Shown one piece after another: positions 25,239-33,957 of a stretch of 64,000 bases of DNA. This DNA is from Emticicia sp. CRIBPO (GTDB lineage Bacteria > Bacteroidota > Bacteroidia > Cytophagales > Spirosomataceae): NCBI RefSeq assembly GCF_009905725.1, contig NZ_JAAAKV010000002.1, positions 124,001-188,000 on the forward strand. Direction: 5' to 3'. The translations under genes and the position numbers were made by a program. Numbering within the stretch: position 1 is the first letter of the stretch; each line of letters begins with the position of its first letter. The notes beneath the pieces are model-generated. The model had not been told where the DNA came from and searched no databases. It was given only the letters and a program-made list of their open reading frames with translations.

Positions 25239-26885
25239 ATGAAAAAAAACCTTTGGCTTGTACTCATTCTGTTATCGTTTATTTCCAAAGCACAGGAAAA
25301 TAAGAACTCGGCTGTGCTTTTACTTAAGAAGCCCGATGACAACAAATACGTTAGAGTTTTAAAAGAGGCTTTCCAGGAAGTTGCTGATAACAGAAAAGAA
25401 CCTGATTATTATTTTTATGAGTGGGATGAAAAGAAAACACTTCGTTTTTTACCAGGAAAACACTCAGAAGAAAATGTCGTTAGCCGTGTTCATTTCGTAG
25501 ATTTCAGAACCAGAGCAGACGATGATCCGAAAATAGTAATAACAACCGATACTTCAGGAAAAACCAAGTCTGTCCATTTTCCTGTATTTGCTCTTTTAGA
25601 AGTTGCAACCAAAACCGTTGATCTTGCTACCTCTCAGGTAATCGACTATTCTCCTAAATCCAGCCCCTCGCTTTCGGAGAAAGAAAGAGAAAAAAAATAT
25701 GATGTAGTGATTTATGATTTTGTAAAAGAGTTTGGAGGGGATCCTGCTTTAATGAAGAAAAAAGATGCAAAAGAATATCAGAAAATTGAGGATCGGATAA
25801 AAGCCAAATATAAGCCGCTCATTTCTGAAAGAATTTTGGAACTCTATAAAGACTGGGGATCATCAATGGCCTACAAATTATACGATTGGGAGAGGATTGG
25901 CATATATAAATTCTATTCTGTTGTCAAAGAAAATCTATCAGAAGATGAAAATAAAATCAGAACCATAAACTCCACGGCTACATCCAAAGACGGCTTCAGA
26001 GTTGGCCATGGCCTGACTTTATACGAAGTCATTCCCTATGGAAATTACACTTCCACGAAGCTCGTTCACCATTTTACCATCAAAAAAATTGATGAAAATG
26101 GAAGTGAATTAGATATGTCGATGATGGGAAACAGGAAGAAGCTGGCCGAGATAATGAAATCAGGCAATGAAATGGTCCTTACCAACAGTCCTTATTATTT
26201 TGAAAGGGATTATAATCGTAAACTCAACAAACTGGAAGACTTCAAAACTGTTGCTGTAAGAAAAAGCTGTTTTTTCTGTGAAAGCCGTTTGGAAACAAAT
26301 CTTCTGAAAGTGCCCTCTATTAAGCTAATTGAAAGAGCGGAAGGTGAATTAAGGTATTTCAGAAATCTGGCTAAATCTGAAAAATTCATAGATCTTGATG
26401 AAGGAGAAAGCCAGTACAAGCAGCTGGGGGTAAATTATCTTTTCTACTCAGATAATTCCATTCTGAAAAGTACAGACATTGAGACAGGAAGAATTATAGG
26501 ATCGGTAGAAAGTGAGGCTAAATTTCTTGGAGCTTCCCGTGATGATTCTAGATCTGCAAGTACTATAAGAGCATTGTTGTTAGAAACTTTTAATAAGCAG
26601 ATCGAAGTTCTTTCTTTTTCAAAAGAATCAAAAGGAAAGATCAAAGAAATGATCATTGGCAGTCCTTATGGCATCAGTGATAAAGAGTCGTTTAAAATTT
26701 TCATCGAAGAAACAGAAGAAGTTAACGGCAAAAAAATAAACCGCTTAGTTCAGATAGGAGATGGTAATATCAGTGATGATATATCTGATCTGGTGGGCAA
26801 ACTCAATGTAAAAGATGGAGAAAAGGAAGTATTCGAAGCTAAAACACAAGGAAAAAAAATAATAATCAAATACAATCTGAAATAG
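25239..26885 (+). CDS. Exported protein with C-terminal module shared with its neighbour
   Basis: The 548-residue product has a short signal peptide (MKKNLWLVLILLSFISKAQ). Residues about 20-450 are Lys- and Glu-rich and match no family I know. The last ~90 residues (from KESKGKIKEMIIG, with EETEEVNGKKINR and IGDG) align by eye with the C-terminal module of the preceding protein (IGEG and VNGKKVKR). That suggests duplication of a domain within the operon. A CFFCE cysteine pair lies near residue 345. The start lies 1 bp after the stop of the upstream gene and the next gene starts 4 bp downstream. No catalytic motif is visible. Confidence 0.6.
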   Translation: MKKNLWLVLILLSFISKAQENKNSAVLLLKKPDDNKYVRVLKEAFQEVADNRKEPDYYFYEWDEKKTLRFLPGKHSEENVVSRVHFVDFRTRADDDPKIVITTDTSGKTKSVHFPVFALLEVATKTVDLATSQVIDYSPKSSPSLSEKEREKKYDVVIYDFVKEFGGDPALMKKKDAKEYQKIEDRIKAKYKPLISERILELYKDWGSSMAYKLYDWERIGIYKFYSVVKENLSEDENKIRTINSTATSKDGFRVGHGLTLYEVIPYGNYTSTKLVHHFTIKKIDENGSELDMSMMGNRKKLAEIMKSGNEMVLTNSPYYFERDYNRKLNKLEDFKTVAVRKSCFFCESRLETNLLKVPSIKLIERAEGELRYFRNLAKSEKFIDLDEGESQYKQLGVNYLFYSDNSILKSTDIETGRIIGSVESEAKFLGASRDDSRSASTIRALLLETFNKQIEVLSFSKESKGKIKEMIIGSPYGISDKESFKIFIEETEEVNGKKINRLVQIGDGNISDDISDLVGKLNVKDGEKEVFEAKTQGKKIIIKYNLK

Positions 26886-26889
26886 TAAA

Positions 26890-27360
26890 ATGAGAATAAA
26901 CTATATATATACCTTCTTTGCAGGATTTTTGCTTTTTATATCATGTGCAAAACCTGTCTCACAAAACACTTCTTATCAAAGAACCGGAATGGTTAATTAT
27001 CTTACCTACACTAAAAGTGAATTAACCGTTACCAGCGAACATGCTGCCGAGAACGTGGGAAAGGCTATTTCATATGCAGAAATAAATGCACTGGAAAATA
27101 TTCTTTTCAGAGGTATTCCAGGATCTCCTTCAGAAGCTCCCTTGATTTCAGATGAGATTGAAGCTGTAAAAAATCATAAGCAAATTCTTAACACCTTTAT
27201 TTTTGAAACCGGGTGTAAAGAGTATGTAACCAAATCGGAGACTATCAGCAGAGAAAGGCAGGGAACACTGACTTTCGTGAAACAAAAAGTAACATTCGAT
27301 TTAAATGGAATTAGAAAATTCCTTGAAAAAAATAATATTGTTAAACGATTCGGACTCTAA
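26890..27360 (+). CDS. Small lipoprotein, unknown
   Basis: The product has 156 residues with a clear lipoprotein signal: hydrophobic core, then LFISCAKP with the acylated Cys at about residue 20. The mature part is mixed helix and strand, with the segment AGKAISYAEINALENILFRGIPG-like (about residues 57-77) reminiscent of LPP20/FlgP-type lipoproteins, which also feature a repeated helix and a Gly-Pro turn. This family relation is a guess. The gene lies 4 bp from both neighbours in the operon. Confidence 0.65.
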   Translation: MRINYIYTFFAGFLLFISCAKPVSQNTSYQRTGMVNYLTYTKSELTVTSEHAAENVGKAISYAEINALENILFRGIPGSPSEAPLISDEIEAVKNHKQILNTFIFETGCKEYVTKSETISRERQGTLTFVKQKVTFDLNGIRKFLEKNNIVKRFGL

Positions 27361-27364
27361 GAAA

Positions 27365-28276
27365 ATGACAAAATATAACATGCAGATCAAACAATTCGCA
27401 AAGGGGTTTTTCCTGATTACCATATTATTATCTTCTTTCTCCGGCAGTGCTCAGGAAAAGAAACCAGCCGCTACCCAAAATGCCCAACCAACAATTATGG
27501 TTATTCCTTTTACTCCTGCAGGTCAGGACCTCAGGGCAAATTTCGAAAGTAATGAATTATTAAGAGTTGCCATTACAAAAGTAAAAGAGGCTTTTGATCA
27601 GAGAGGAGTCAATACCATAGATTTCAGAGCTAAACTAAAACAGTTAAGTAATGCAGAAGCTCTTCAAAGCGACCAAAAAACCTCTATAAAAGATGATGTC
27701 ATTGCCATATCCGGGGCAGATGTCTATATTGAAGTAGAAGCTAATCCTAATTACTCTTCAACAGGAAACAGCGTAACTATTATCATGAGTGCCTATGACG
27801 CTTTCTCAGGAGAGTCCTATGCTAACAAAGTATCCAACTCCGCAAAATTCTATACTACCAATTACGAAAAATTAGTAGAAAAATCAGTGGCAACGGAAGT
27901 TCCTAACTTGTTAAGTACCATCCAGGAAAAATTCGATGACATCCAGGTTAATGGCCGGACTATAACCATCCGCGTTGGGATTGATGAAAAATCAAAGTTA
28001 AAAATGGACTCGGAAGTAGATAAGGAAGGGAACTATCTGGGTGATATTATTGAAGACTATGTGAGAGATAACAGTTTTAAAAACAAATACCATCTTCAAG
28101 GTGTTTCAGATACAAAAATAACGTTTGATCTGGTGAAGGTACCGTTAAAAGATGCCTCTGATAATCCTTTCAGGCTTTCAAGATTTGCTTCCGATTTCAG
28201 AAGATTCCTGAGAACCAAGGAAATTCAATGTTCACAGGTGTTAGTAGGTAACAGTTTAGTATTTACTCTAAATTAA
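27365..28276 (+). CDS. Exported DUF6175 family protein
   Basis: The product (303 residues from the ATG at 27365; a start at 27380 is also possible) begins with a signal peptide ending at GSAQ. The mature region opens with PTIMVIPFTPAGQDLRA, and has ISGADVYIEVE and RLSRFASDFRRFLR segments that I associate with DUF6175, a Bacteroidota family of unknown function. An earlier in-frame start at 27305 would overlap the upstream gene and is not favoured. Tight spacing (4 bp before and 6 bp after) confirms the operon. Family members tend to occur with CsgG-like and LPP20-like genes, which supports an envelope role. No enzyme motif is seen. Confidence 0.7.
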   Translation: MTKYNMQIKQFAKGFFLITILLSSFSGSAQEKKPAATQNAQPTIMVIPFTPAGQDLRANFESNELLRVAITKVKEAFDQRGVNTIDFRAKLKQLSNAEALQSDQKTSIKDDVIAISGADVYIEVEANPNYSSTGNSVTIIMSAYDAFSGESYANKVSNSAKFYTTNYEKLVEKSVATEVPNLLSTIQEKFDDIQVNGRTITIRVGIDEKSKLKMDSEVDKEGNYLGDIIEDYVRDNSFKNKYHLQGVSDTKITFDLVKVPLKDASDNPFRLSRFASDFRRFLRTKEIQCSQVLVGNSLVFTLN

Positions 28277-28282
28277 AAATAC

Positions 28283-29140
28283 ATGAACCGGAATCTTACG
28301 TTTATATTTGTTAGTTTACTTTCTTGCCTTAAAGTTGCTTATGCCCAGCAAGTTATCATTGATGCAAACAGAAGTAGCAATCATCAGTACTATGCAGAAA
28401 TAAAGCTGGATAACTATATCCAAAGCGAGCTTTCAAAGGAATTTAAGCTGAGTGCAAATTCTCTGATTGGTATATCCTGGAAAGTTGACTTATCTAAAGT
28501 AGTAATGCTGGAAGGAATCAATACCCAATTGTCGGGTGGATCGAGAATTGCATTCAGACTTGTAAATAAGCTGGACAATAGCGATTCAACTTTTTTTTAC
28601 ACTAAAAATATCAAAACTTCATCTAAAAATGAACTAGTTGAATTATTGGTTAATAACTACATCGACGACAAAACCAATCTTATCACCTTAAACAAGGCCA
28701 TTTCATCTTTTTTTAACAGCAGGTTTGGTAAAAGCTGTGACACTGGGATTCAAAAGGTAACGAGTGAATTAGGAAAAGAAAACTTTTCTGGAGCCTTACA
28801 AATATTAAATTTCTACAGGGAATCTCCATGTCAGGCAAAATTATCAGAACTAAGAACCCATGTTTTAGCAAAATATGGAGAGAGAGTATGCGAAAACGAC
28901 ATGCAAAAAATAAAAATTCTTGCTAATTCAGGTATTGAGTACCAGATGGTAAAAGCCGTTGATATGCTTTATAAGATACCACCTAAATCGCCTTGTTCTG
29001 AAGAAGCTATTAAAGTTTCCAAAGAAATCGGAGAGTATATGTTAAAAAAATCCCCAGGAAATAGTGAAAAAATTAAAGTGCTTATCAAAATATACACTGA
29101 TCAGGATCTCAATTCATGGAATGGCTTAAATATGTTTTAA
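28283..29140 (+). CDS. Exported helical-repeat protein with paired cysteines
   Basis: The 285-residue product has a signal peptide (MNRNLTFIFVSLLSCLKVAYAQ). Its second half contains two units of about 70 residues. The first runs from Cys155 to about residue 205 (SCDTGIQKV, then FYRESPC), the second from about Cys212 (VCENDMQKI, then IPPKSPC). Each unit holds one Cys at its start and one in a SPC turn, with a helical core between that resembles TPR-like repeats. The first half (about 22-150) is unassigned. I do not recognise a family. It lies sixth of seven positions by spacing, 6 bp after DUF6175 and 26 bp before the last gene. Confidence 0.6.
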   Translation: MNRNLTFIFVSLLSCLKVAYAQQVIIDANRSSNHQYYAEIKLDNYIQSELSKEFKLSANSLIGISWKVDLSKVVMLEGINTQLSGGSRIAFRLVNKLDNSDSTFFYTKNIKTSSKNELVELLVNNYIDDKTNLITLNKAISSFFNSRFGKSCDTGIQKVTSELGKENFSGALQILNFYRESPCQAKLSELRTHVLAKYGERVCENDMQKIKILANSGIEYQMVKAVDMLYKIPPKSPCSEEAIKVSKEIGEYMLKKSPGNSEKIKVLIKIYTDQDLNSWNGLNMF

Positions 29141-29166
29141 GAATCAACTTATTAGCAAACAGAAGA

Positions 29167-29748
29167 ATGATAATTCCATCAAAAAAGACTTTTCTTATTT
29201 CATTTGCCGTTCTTTTTATCTCACTTTCGAATGTATATTCACAGTCGGAAGTCTCGTCGACTGGAAAAAATTTCCTTGACCAATTTGTTTCAAAGAACAT
29301 AAAACTAGGGTCTGAGAGAAAAGAAGTCATTGGAAAGTTAAAAACATACGGAGGCAAACCAAAAGGTTCTGAAGATCAAAAATCAATCATTTACGATAAT
29401 GTTCTGTTTACAGATAATATGGAATCTCTGATTACCAATGTAAAGTTCAAGAAAGACGTATTTAATGAAATTACCTTTGGGATACCTACAGACTTATTTC
29501 CAGGACGTCCAAAAAATCCGGGCGAAAGATTACCCTACGATCAGCTGATTGCTCAACTAAAAGATCTTATTTCAAAACATTATGGAAAACCTCTAAAGGA
29601 AAATCTCTCTGGTAAAAAGATGGGAAATATAACTTTATGGGAAGTCGATAAGAAAATAGGTATCTTTATTAGCACTCTTAATTCCTTAAATGGCATGGCT
29701 GTTACTATTTCTTTCAAAAATGAGCCTTACGAGGTATCAGATTTATAA
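29167..29748 (+). CDS. Exported protein with BamE/SmpA-like segment
   Basis: The product has 193 residues from the ATG at 29167, which starts a signal peptide (MIIPSKKTFLISFAVLF, ending VYSQ). The segment IKLGSERKEVIGKLKTYGGKP resembles the LGxxRxEVxxxLGxP pattern of the BamE/SmpA fold, but the rest does not clearly match. An in-frame start at 29116 would overlap the upstream gene, so I prefer 29167. This is the last gene of the operon, followed by a hairpin with T run at 29764-29803. Confidence 0.6.
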   Translation: MIIPSKKTFLISFAVLFISLSNVYSQSEVSSTGKNFLDQFVSKNIKLGSERKEVIGKLKTYGGKPKGSEDQKSIIYDNVLFTDNMESLITNVKFKKDVFNEITFGIPTDLFPGRPKNPGERLPYDQLIAQLKDLISKHYGKPLKENLSGKKMGNITLWEVDKKIGIFISTLNSLNGMAVTISFKNEPYEVSDL

Positions 29749-29763
29749 TGGTCCGAAATGATT

Positions 29764-29803
29764 TTACTTCTTTGAAATCAATGTATTTCGGAGAAGTAAT
29801 TTT
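29764..29803 (+). terminator. Terminator of the exported-protein operon
   Basis: An outer stem TTACTTCT (29764-29771) / AGAAGTAA (29792-29799) with an inner GAAAT/ATTTC pairing is followed by TTTT. It starts 15 bp past the last stop codon. Confidence 0.65.
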
Positions 29804-29815
29804 CATGTAATCCAA

Positions 29816-30256
29816 TCACTTACCCACAAATTCTTTCATCGCAAACTCCGCCTCCGAAATCAGCATTTCGGGAGTAAAGACACCGTCCAGTCTCAGCAGA
29901 ACTTCCCCGTTGGGTTTCAGGAAAAGGAAGGTTGGATAAGCGTTCACTTTATATTTGGAAGCAAAGGCAACACCGTCGGCATCTTCGGCATTTACTTTAA
30001 AAGGAATAAGGTCTCTGTTGAATTTCTCAATCACAGAAGGGGCGGTAAAAACTTTCTCGTCCATGTATTTACACGGCCCGCACCAGACAGTGTAAACATC
30101 TACAAATATCAGCTTATTTTGCTTCTTCGCCTGCTCCAGTACTGTTTCAAACGGAATTTGCTGTATCCTCTGAAAATCCAGTACTTTCTTTTCAGGAGGT
30201 TTGCTGCATGACAAAATGACCAGGAAAACGAAAACAAAACTCAATGTCAATCCCAT
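29816..30256 (-). CDS. Thioredoxin-family lipoprotein
   Basis: The product is a periplasmic thiol oxidoreductase or chaperone. The 146 residues begin with a lipoprotein signal ending LVILSC. The redox motif WCGPCKYMDEKVF (about residues 60-72) is that of thioredoxin-fold proteins of the DsbD-C/thioredoxin_7 kind. The cis-Pro segment (about NAYPTFLFL) is present. It is monocistronic, 15 to 20 bp from the terminator of the convergent operon. A candidate promoter lies at 30276-30308. Confidence 0.88.
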   Translation of the reverse strand: MGLTLSFVFVFLVILSCSKPPEKKVLDFQRIQQIPFETVLEQAKKQNKLIFVDVYTVWCGPCKYMDEKVFTAPSVIEKFNRDLIPFKVNAEDADGVAFASKYKVNAYPTFLFLKPNGEVLLRLDGVFTPEMLISEAEFAMKEFVGK

Positions 30257-30275
30257 AAGCTTTTTGATATTTTGA

Positions 30276-30308
30276 CAAAAATAAGTGCAAATCGTCCGAT
30301 TATGTCAA
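30276..30308 (-). promoter_or_regulatory. Promoter of the thioredoxin lipoprotein gene
   Basis: On the minus strand the -7 box is TATTTTTG (complement at 30276-30283). A TTG lies about 22 bp upstream (complement 30306-30308). It sits 20 bp before the start codon. Confidence 0.5.
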
Positions 30309-30456
30309 CAATTGGATTTATTGTTCTGTTTTTCATCAATATTACTCATTATCAAACGTTTATTTATCATATTCGTTACGCCATATTCGTGAACACTCCT
30401 TCTGGAAATTGTCATATTTTTTTCACATTTAAAACCTTTCTAAACTAAAAAGGGCG

Positions 30457-30464
30457 TAGATTTG
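30457..30464 (+). promoter_or_regulatory. Candidate -7 box for the haem lyase gene
   Basis: TAGATTTG lies 26 bp before the start codon of the CcmF-type gene. No clear TTG -33 box is found at the usual distance, so only the -7 element is well supported. Confidence 0.45.
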
Positions 30465-30490
30465 TAGTTTAAAAACATTATCACTTTATC

Positions 30491-33016
30491 ATGCTGAGAC
30501 AGTATTTAGGGGAAATTGGACATTTGAGTGTTATTTTATCTTTCATTACCGCAATCATTTCCACCTACGCATACTGGAATGCATCCAGGGCCAATGCCGA
30601 TGAAAATATGAACTGGAAAAAGATAGCCAGATATACTTTTATCGCCCATTCTGTGTTCATTCTGATCGTAGTTTCGGTTCTTTTCACGATTATTTTTAAT
30701 CACTATTTTGAATATCACTATGCCTGGGATAACTCTTCCCTGAGTCTTCCGCTTGGCTATGCCATTTCGTGTTTCTGGCAGGATCAGGAAGGCAGTTTCC
30801 TGCTCTGGATGTTCTGGAATGTCTTTGTAGGGCTTTGCCTTCTGATCTGGTTTAAAAGACAGAATAAGTCGGTGGATTCTTACGAGCCGCCTATGATGAC
30901 AGTTTTTTCAGCGGTTCAGGCTTTCCTTACTTCCATGATCCTTGGGGTTGTTTTGTTCGGAGAATTCAAATTGGGCAGTTCGCCGTTTCTTTTGCTCCGC
31001 GAATCCATGCCTAACATCCCGGTATGGAAAACCAACCCGGACTTTATTCCGAAAGATGGTAACGGCTTGAATCCTTTGCTTCAGAACTACTGGATGGTTA
31101 TCCACCCTCCTACCCTGTTTTTTGGCTTTGCAGCCACACTTGTTCCGTTCTCATTTGCGGTGGCAGCCCTCTGGAAAAAAGATTATGTCAACTGGATAAA
31201 AATCGCTTTGCCTTGGACGCTGGTAGCCGTTGTAATTCTCGGAACCGGCATCATGATGGGTGGTATCTGGGCTTACGAAACCCTTAACTTCGGTGGATAC
31301 TGGAACTGGGACCCTGTCGAAAACGCAGTGTATGTTCCATGGCTCATTTTGGTAGCCTGTTTGCATACGATGCTGATCGCCCGTAAAAACAGTTCTGCTC
31401 TGAAATCTACCTATATCCTGGTCATTGCCCAGTTTATCCTGATTTTATATTCTACTTTCCTGACCAGAAGCGGTATTCTGGGCAATGCCTCTGTCCACTC
31501 TTTTACAGACCTGGGCTTATCGGGACAATTACTGGTTTACCTGCTTTTCTTTACTATCCTGGCCATCATCCTGTTGGTTTTCAGATGGAAGCACCTTCCG
31601 AAAGACGAAAAAGAAACCTCGACTTACTCTGCCGAGTTCTGGATCTTTATCGGGGTCATCATCCTGTGTCTTTCAGGTTTCCAGGTGATACTGACGACTT
31701 CCATCCCTGTTTATAACAAAATCGCCGAGTTCTTCAATGTAAAACTCAACATGGCCCTGCCGACCGACCAGATCAAACACTACACCAGTTTCCAAATGTG
31801 GCTGTTTATCCCTGTAATGTTTTTAAGCGGTGTGGCCCAGTATTTCTGGTGGAAAAGGGTTGGCAAAAACGCCCTGAACAAACTAACCAATCCGCTGATC
31901 ATCACTCTGCTTGTCACCTCGCTGGTGATCACCTTCTCCGGAGTTAAGCACTGGCAATACATCATTTTGCTGACAGCAGGTATATTCTCCATCATTGCCA
32001 ACGGAAGTATCCTGCTCGACATCATCAAAGGCAATTTCAAAGTAGCCGGAGGGGCTGTAACCCATATTGGTGTTGCTTTTATGCTGATAGGGATCATGTA
32101 CTCTTCAGCTTATGAAAAAGTGGTTTCACTGAATCTGACAAACGAGGCCATCTTCAAATCCGAAAAAGATAACAAAGAGAACGTTGTATTATACCTTAAC
32201 AGGCCAAATGAGATCATGGACTTTTCGCTTAATTACCGCGGAGAGTTTGTGGATGTAAGGAAAGTGCCCGGATTCATCGAGAAAAAATACATACAGCCGG
32301 TTCCGGCCAGCGATTACAAAGGCATTGCCAAAGCCGATATTATGGATGGTGACAAGCTTTATTACAAACGCGGGGATACCGTGGAATATGAAGCTGAAAA
32401 CACCTACTACCAGGTGAATTATGAGAAAAAAGGCGAAAAGTCGTATAACCTTTATCCGAGATACCAGATCAACCAGAAAATGGGTAATGTCTCCTCTCCC
32501 GACATTAAACACTACTGGAACAAAGATATTTATACCAACGTCAACTATGTAACCAACGACGAAGACCGTGAATGGTCGGCTCCGGAAAGTTACAGCGTAG
32601 CCCTGAAAGACACCTTCTTCCTGAATGACTATGTCGCTATCCTGGATGATGTGACAGGTGTCCGTGAAGTGGATGGCATCGAACTGAAAGAGGGTGACGC
32701 AGCTGCTCAGGCTACTTTAAGAATCCTGGAACGCGACGGCGAAAAAATCCTTAAGCCGGTGTTTGCCATCAAAGACCGCGAAGTATGGAGCAAGCCTGTA
32801 GTCAGCAATGAACTTGGCCTTCGTGCCCAGCTGACTCAGATTGACCCGGTAAATGGTAATTTTACCTTCTCTATCAGCAGGGGACAAAGAGATTATATCG
32901 TATTGAAAGCGGTAGAAAAACCACACATTAATTTACTGTGGTTAGGAATTGGCCTGCTGGTTATTGGGGTCACCCTTTCAGCGATCAGACGTTTTTCTAT
33001 TGCATCAAAAGGCTGA
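30491..33016 (+). CDS. CcmF/CcsA-type cytochrome c haem lyase
   Basis: The product attaches haem to apocytochrome c in the periplasm, with CcmE as haem donor in system I. It has 841 residues and about 14 hydrophobic segments. The WWD haem-binding motif reads GGYWNWDPVENA, with W271 and W273, and His residues flanking it as usual (for example HTMLIA, HSFTDL). After the last block of helices a periplasmic part (about residues 545-810) precedes a final C-terminal helix, as in CcmF. It stands alone: no ccmA-E, no apocytochrome and no thiol-reducing partner is adjacent, although the thioredoxin lipoprotein lies divergently upstream. Length and architecture point to CcmF more than to CcsA. Confidence 0.85.
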   Translation: MLRQYLGEIGHLSVILSFITAIISTYAYWNASRANADENMNWKKIARYTFIAHSVFILIVVSVLFTIIFNHYFEYHYAWDNSSLSLPLGYAISCFWQDQEGSFLLWMFWNVFVGLCLLIWFKRQNKSVDSYEPPMMTVFSAVQAFLTSMILGVVLFGEFKLGSSPFLLLRESMPNIPVWKTNPDFIPKDGNGLNPLLQNYWMVIHPPTLFFGFAATLVPFSFAVAALWKKDYVNWIKIALPWTLVAVVILGTGIMMGGIWAYETLNFGGYWNWDPVENAVYVPWLILVACLHTMLIARKNSSALKSTYILVIAQFILILYSTFLTRSGILGNASVHSFTDLGLSGQLLVYLLFFTILAIILLVFRWKHLPKDEKETSTYSAEFWIFIGVIILCLSGFQVILTTSIPVYNKIAEFFNVKLNMALPTDQIKHYTSFQMWLFIPVMFLSGVAQYFWWKRVGKNALNKLTNPLIITLLVTSLVITFSGVKHWQYIILLTAGIFSIIANGSILLDIIKGNFKVAGGAVTHIGVAFMLIGIMYSSAYEKVVSLNLTNEAIFKSEKDNKENVVLYLNRPNEIMDFSLNYRGEFVDVRKVPGFIEKKYIQPVPASDYKGIAKADIMDGDKLYYKRGDTVEYEAENTYYQVNYEKKGEKSYNLYPRYQINQKMGNVSSPDIKHYWNKDIYTNVNYVTNDEDREWSAPESYSVALKDTFFLNDYVAILDDVTGVREVDGIELKEGDAAAQATLRILERDGEKILKPVFAIKDREVWSKPVVSNELGLRAQLTQIDPVNGNFTFSISRGQRDYIVLKAVEKPHINLLWLGIGLLVIGVTLSAIRRFSIASKG

Positions 33017-33069
33017 TATCAGTTTATTTATTTAAATTCGAACATTAATATTCAACCATTTACAAATCT

Positions 33070-33825
33070 ATGAAAAATCACATCCTTGCTTTTATCCTGC
33101 TTTTCGGCCTGACAACAACACTTGTACAGGCCCAGAACACCGATTCTAAATACTATGAACTTCGCATCTACTACTGCAATGAAGGCAAGTTAGATGCTTT
33201 GATCCAGAGGTTTCAGAATCACACCCTGGCTTTGTTTGAAAAACATGGTTTTGAGAACATCGGCTATTGGCTGCCTGTCCAGAATGACAAGAATGCCCTT
33301 TATTATATCATAGCTTCTCCGAGTAAAGAAGCTCACGCCAAAACCTGGAAGGATTTCCTGGCAGACCCGGAATGGCAGGCCGCTGCAAAAAAATCTGAAG
33401 AAAACGGGAAAATATTAACAGGTATAGAATCTATTATTCTGGATATTGCAGACGATATCTCTCCGAAAGTACAGGCTTCTGTTTCCAATACAGACCGTAT
33501 TTTCGAACTGAGAACTTACTATTGTTTCCCGGGTAAATTACCGAACCTGATCACTCGTTTTAAAGACCATACCCTTAAATTATTTGAGAAACACGGTATG
33601 ACCAACTTCCCTTATTGGACTACCGTAGAAAAAGACGGTTCTCAGGGCAAACTGGTTTATCTGTTGGCTCATAAGTCTGTGGATGATGCCAAGGCATCTT
33701 TTAAAACTTTCGGTTCAGATCCTGAATGGGTGAAGGCCAGAGATGCTTCAGAAGCCGGAGGTAAAATAGTAGAAAAAGTAGAATCGGTATACCTTAAAGG
33801 ACTACCATTCTCCAAAATAAGATAA
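33070..33825 (+). CDS. Secreted tandem NIPSNAP protein
   Basis: The 251-residue product has a signal peptide (ending LVQAQ). Two NIPSNAP-like domains follow, each opening with YELRIYYC or FELRTYYC, then G(K)LxxLIxRFxxHTLxLFEKHG and, after a gap, a DPEW...EGGKI end. They occupy about residues 28-130 and 135-245. These dimeric alpha/beta barrels usually form in pairs, and here the two halves sit in one chain. Function is not established. A terminator lies immediately after. Confidence 0.88.
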   Translation: MKNHILAFILLFGLTTTLVQAQNTDSKYYELRIYYCNEGKLDALIQRFQNHTLALFEKHGFENIGYWLPVQNDKNALYYIIASPSKEAHAKTWKDFLADPEWQAAAKKSEENGKILTGIESIILDIADDISPKVQASVSNTDRIFELRTYYCFPGKLPNLITRFKDHTLKLFEKHGMTNFPYWTTVEKDGSQGKLVYLLAHKSVDDAKASFKTFGSDPEWVKARDASEAGGKIVEKVESVYLKGLPFSKIR

Positions 33826-33845
33826 TTCTTCCTAATTGTTATATC

Positions 33846-33873
33846 AAGGCGGGCCTCAAAGCCCGCCTTTTTT
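33846..33873 (+). terminator. Rho-independent terminator
   Basis: Stem AAGGCGGGC / GCCCGCCTT followed by six T. It lies 20 bp past the NIPSNAP gene. Confidence 0.93.
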
Positions 33874-33957
33874 ATTTCCATTTTCACACCAATATCTTCA
33901 AAAAAATATTTACGCCAGACAACATAATACACGTAAACCGGATTCTTGTGTATAGAA

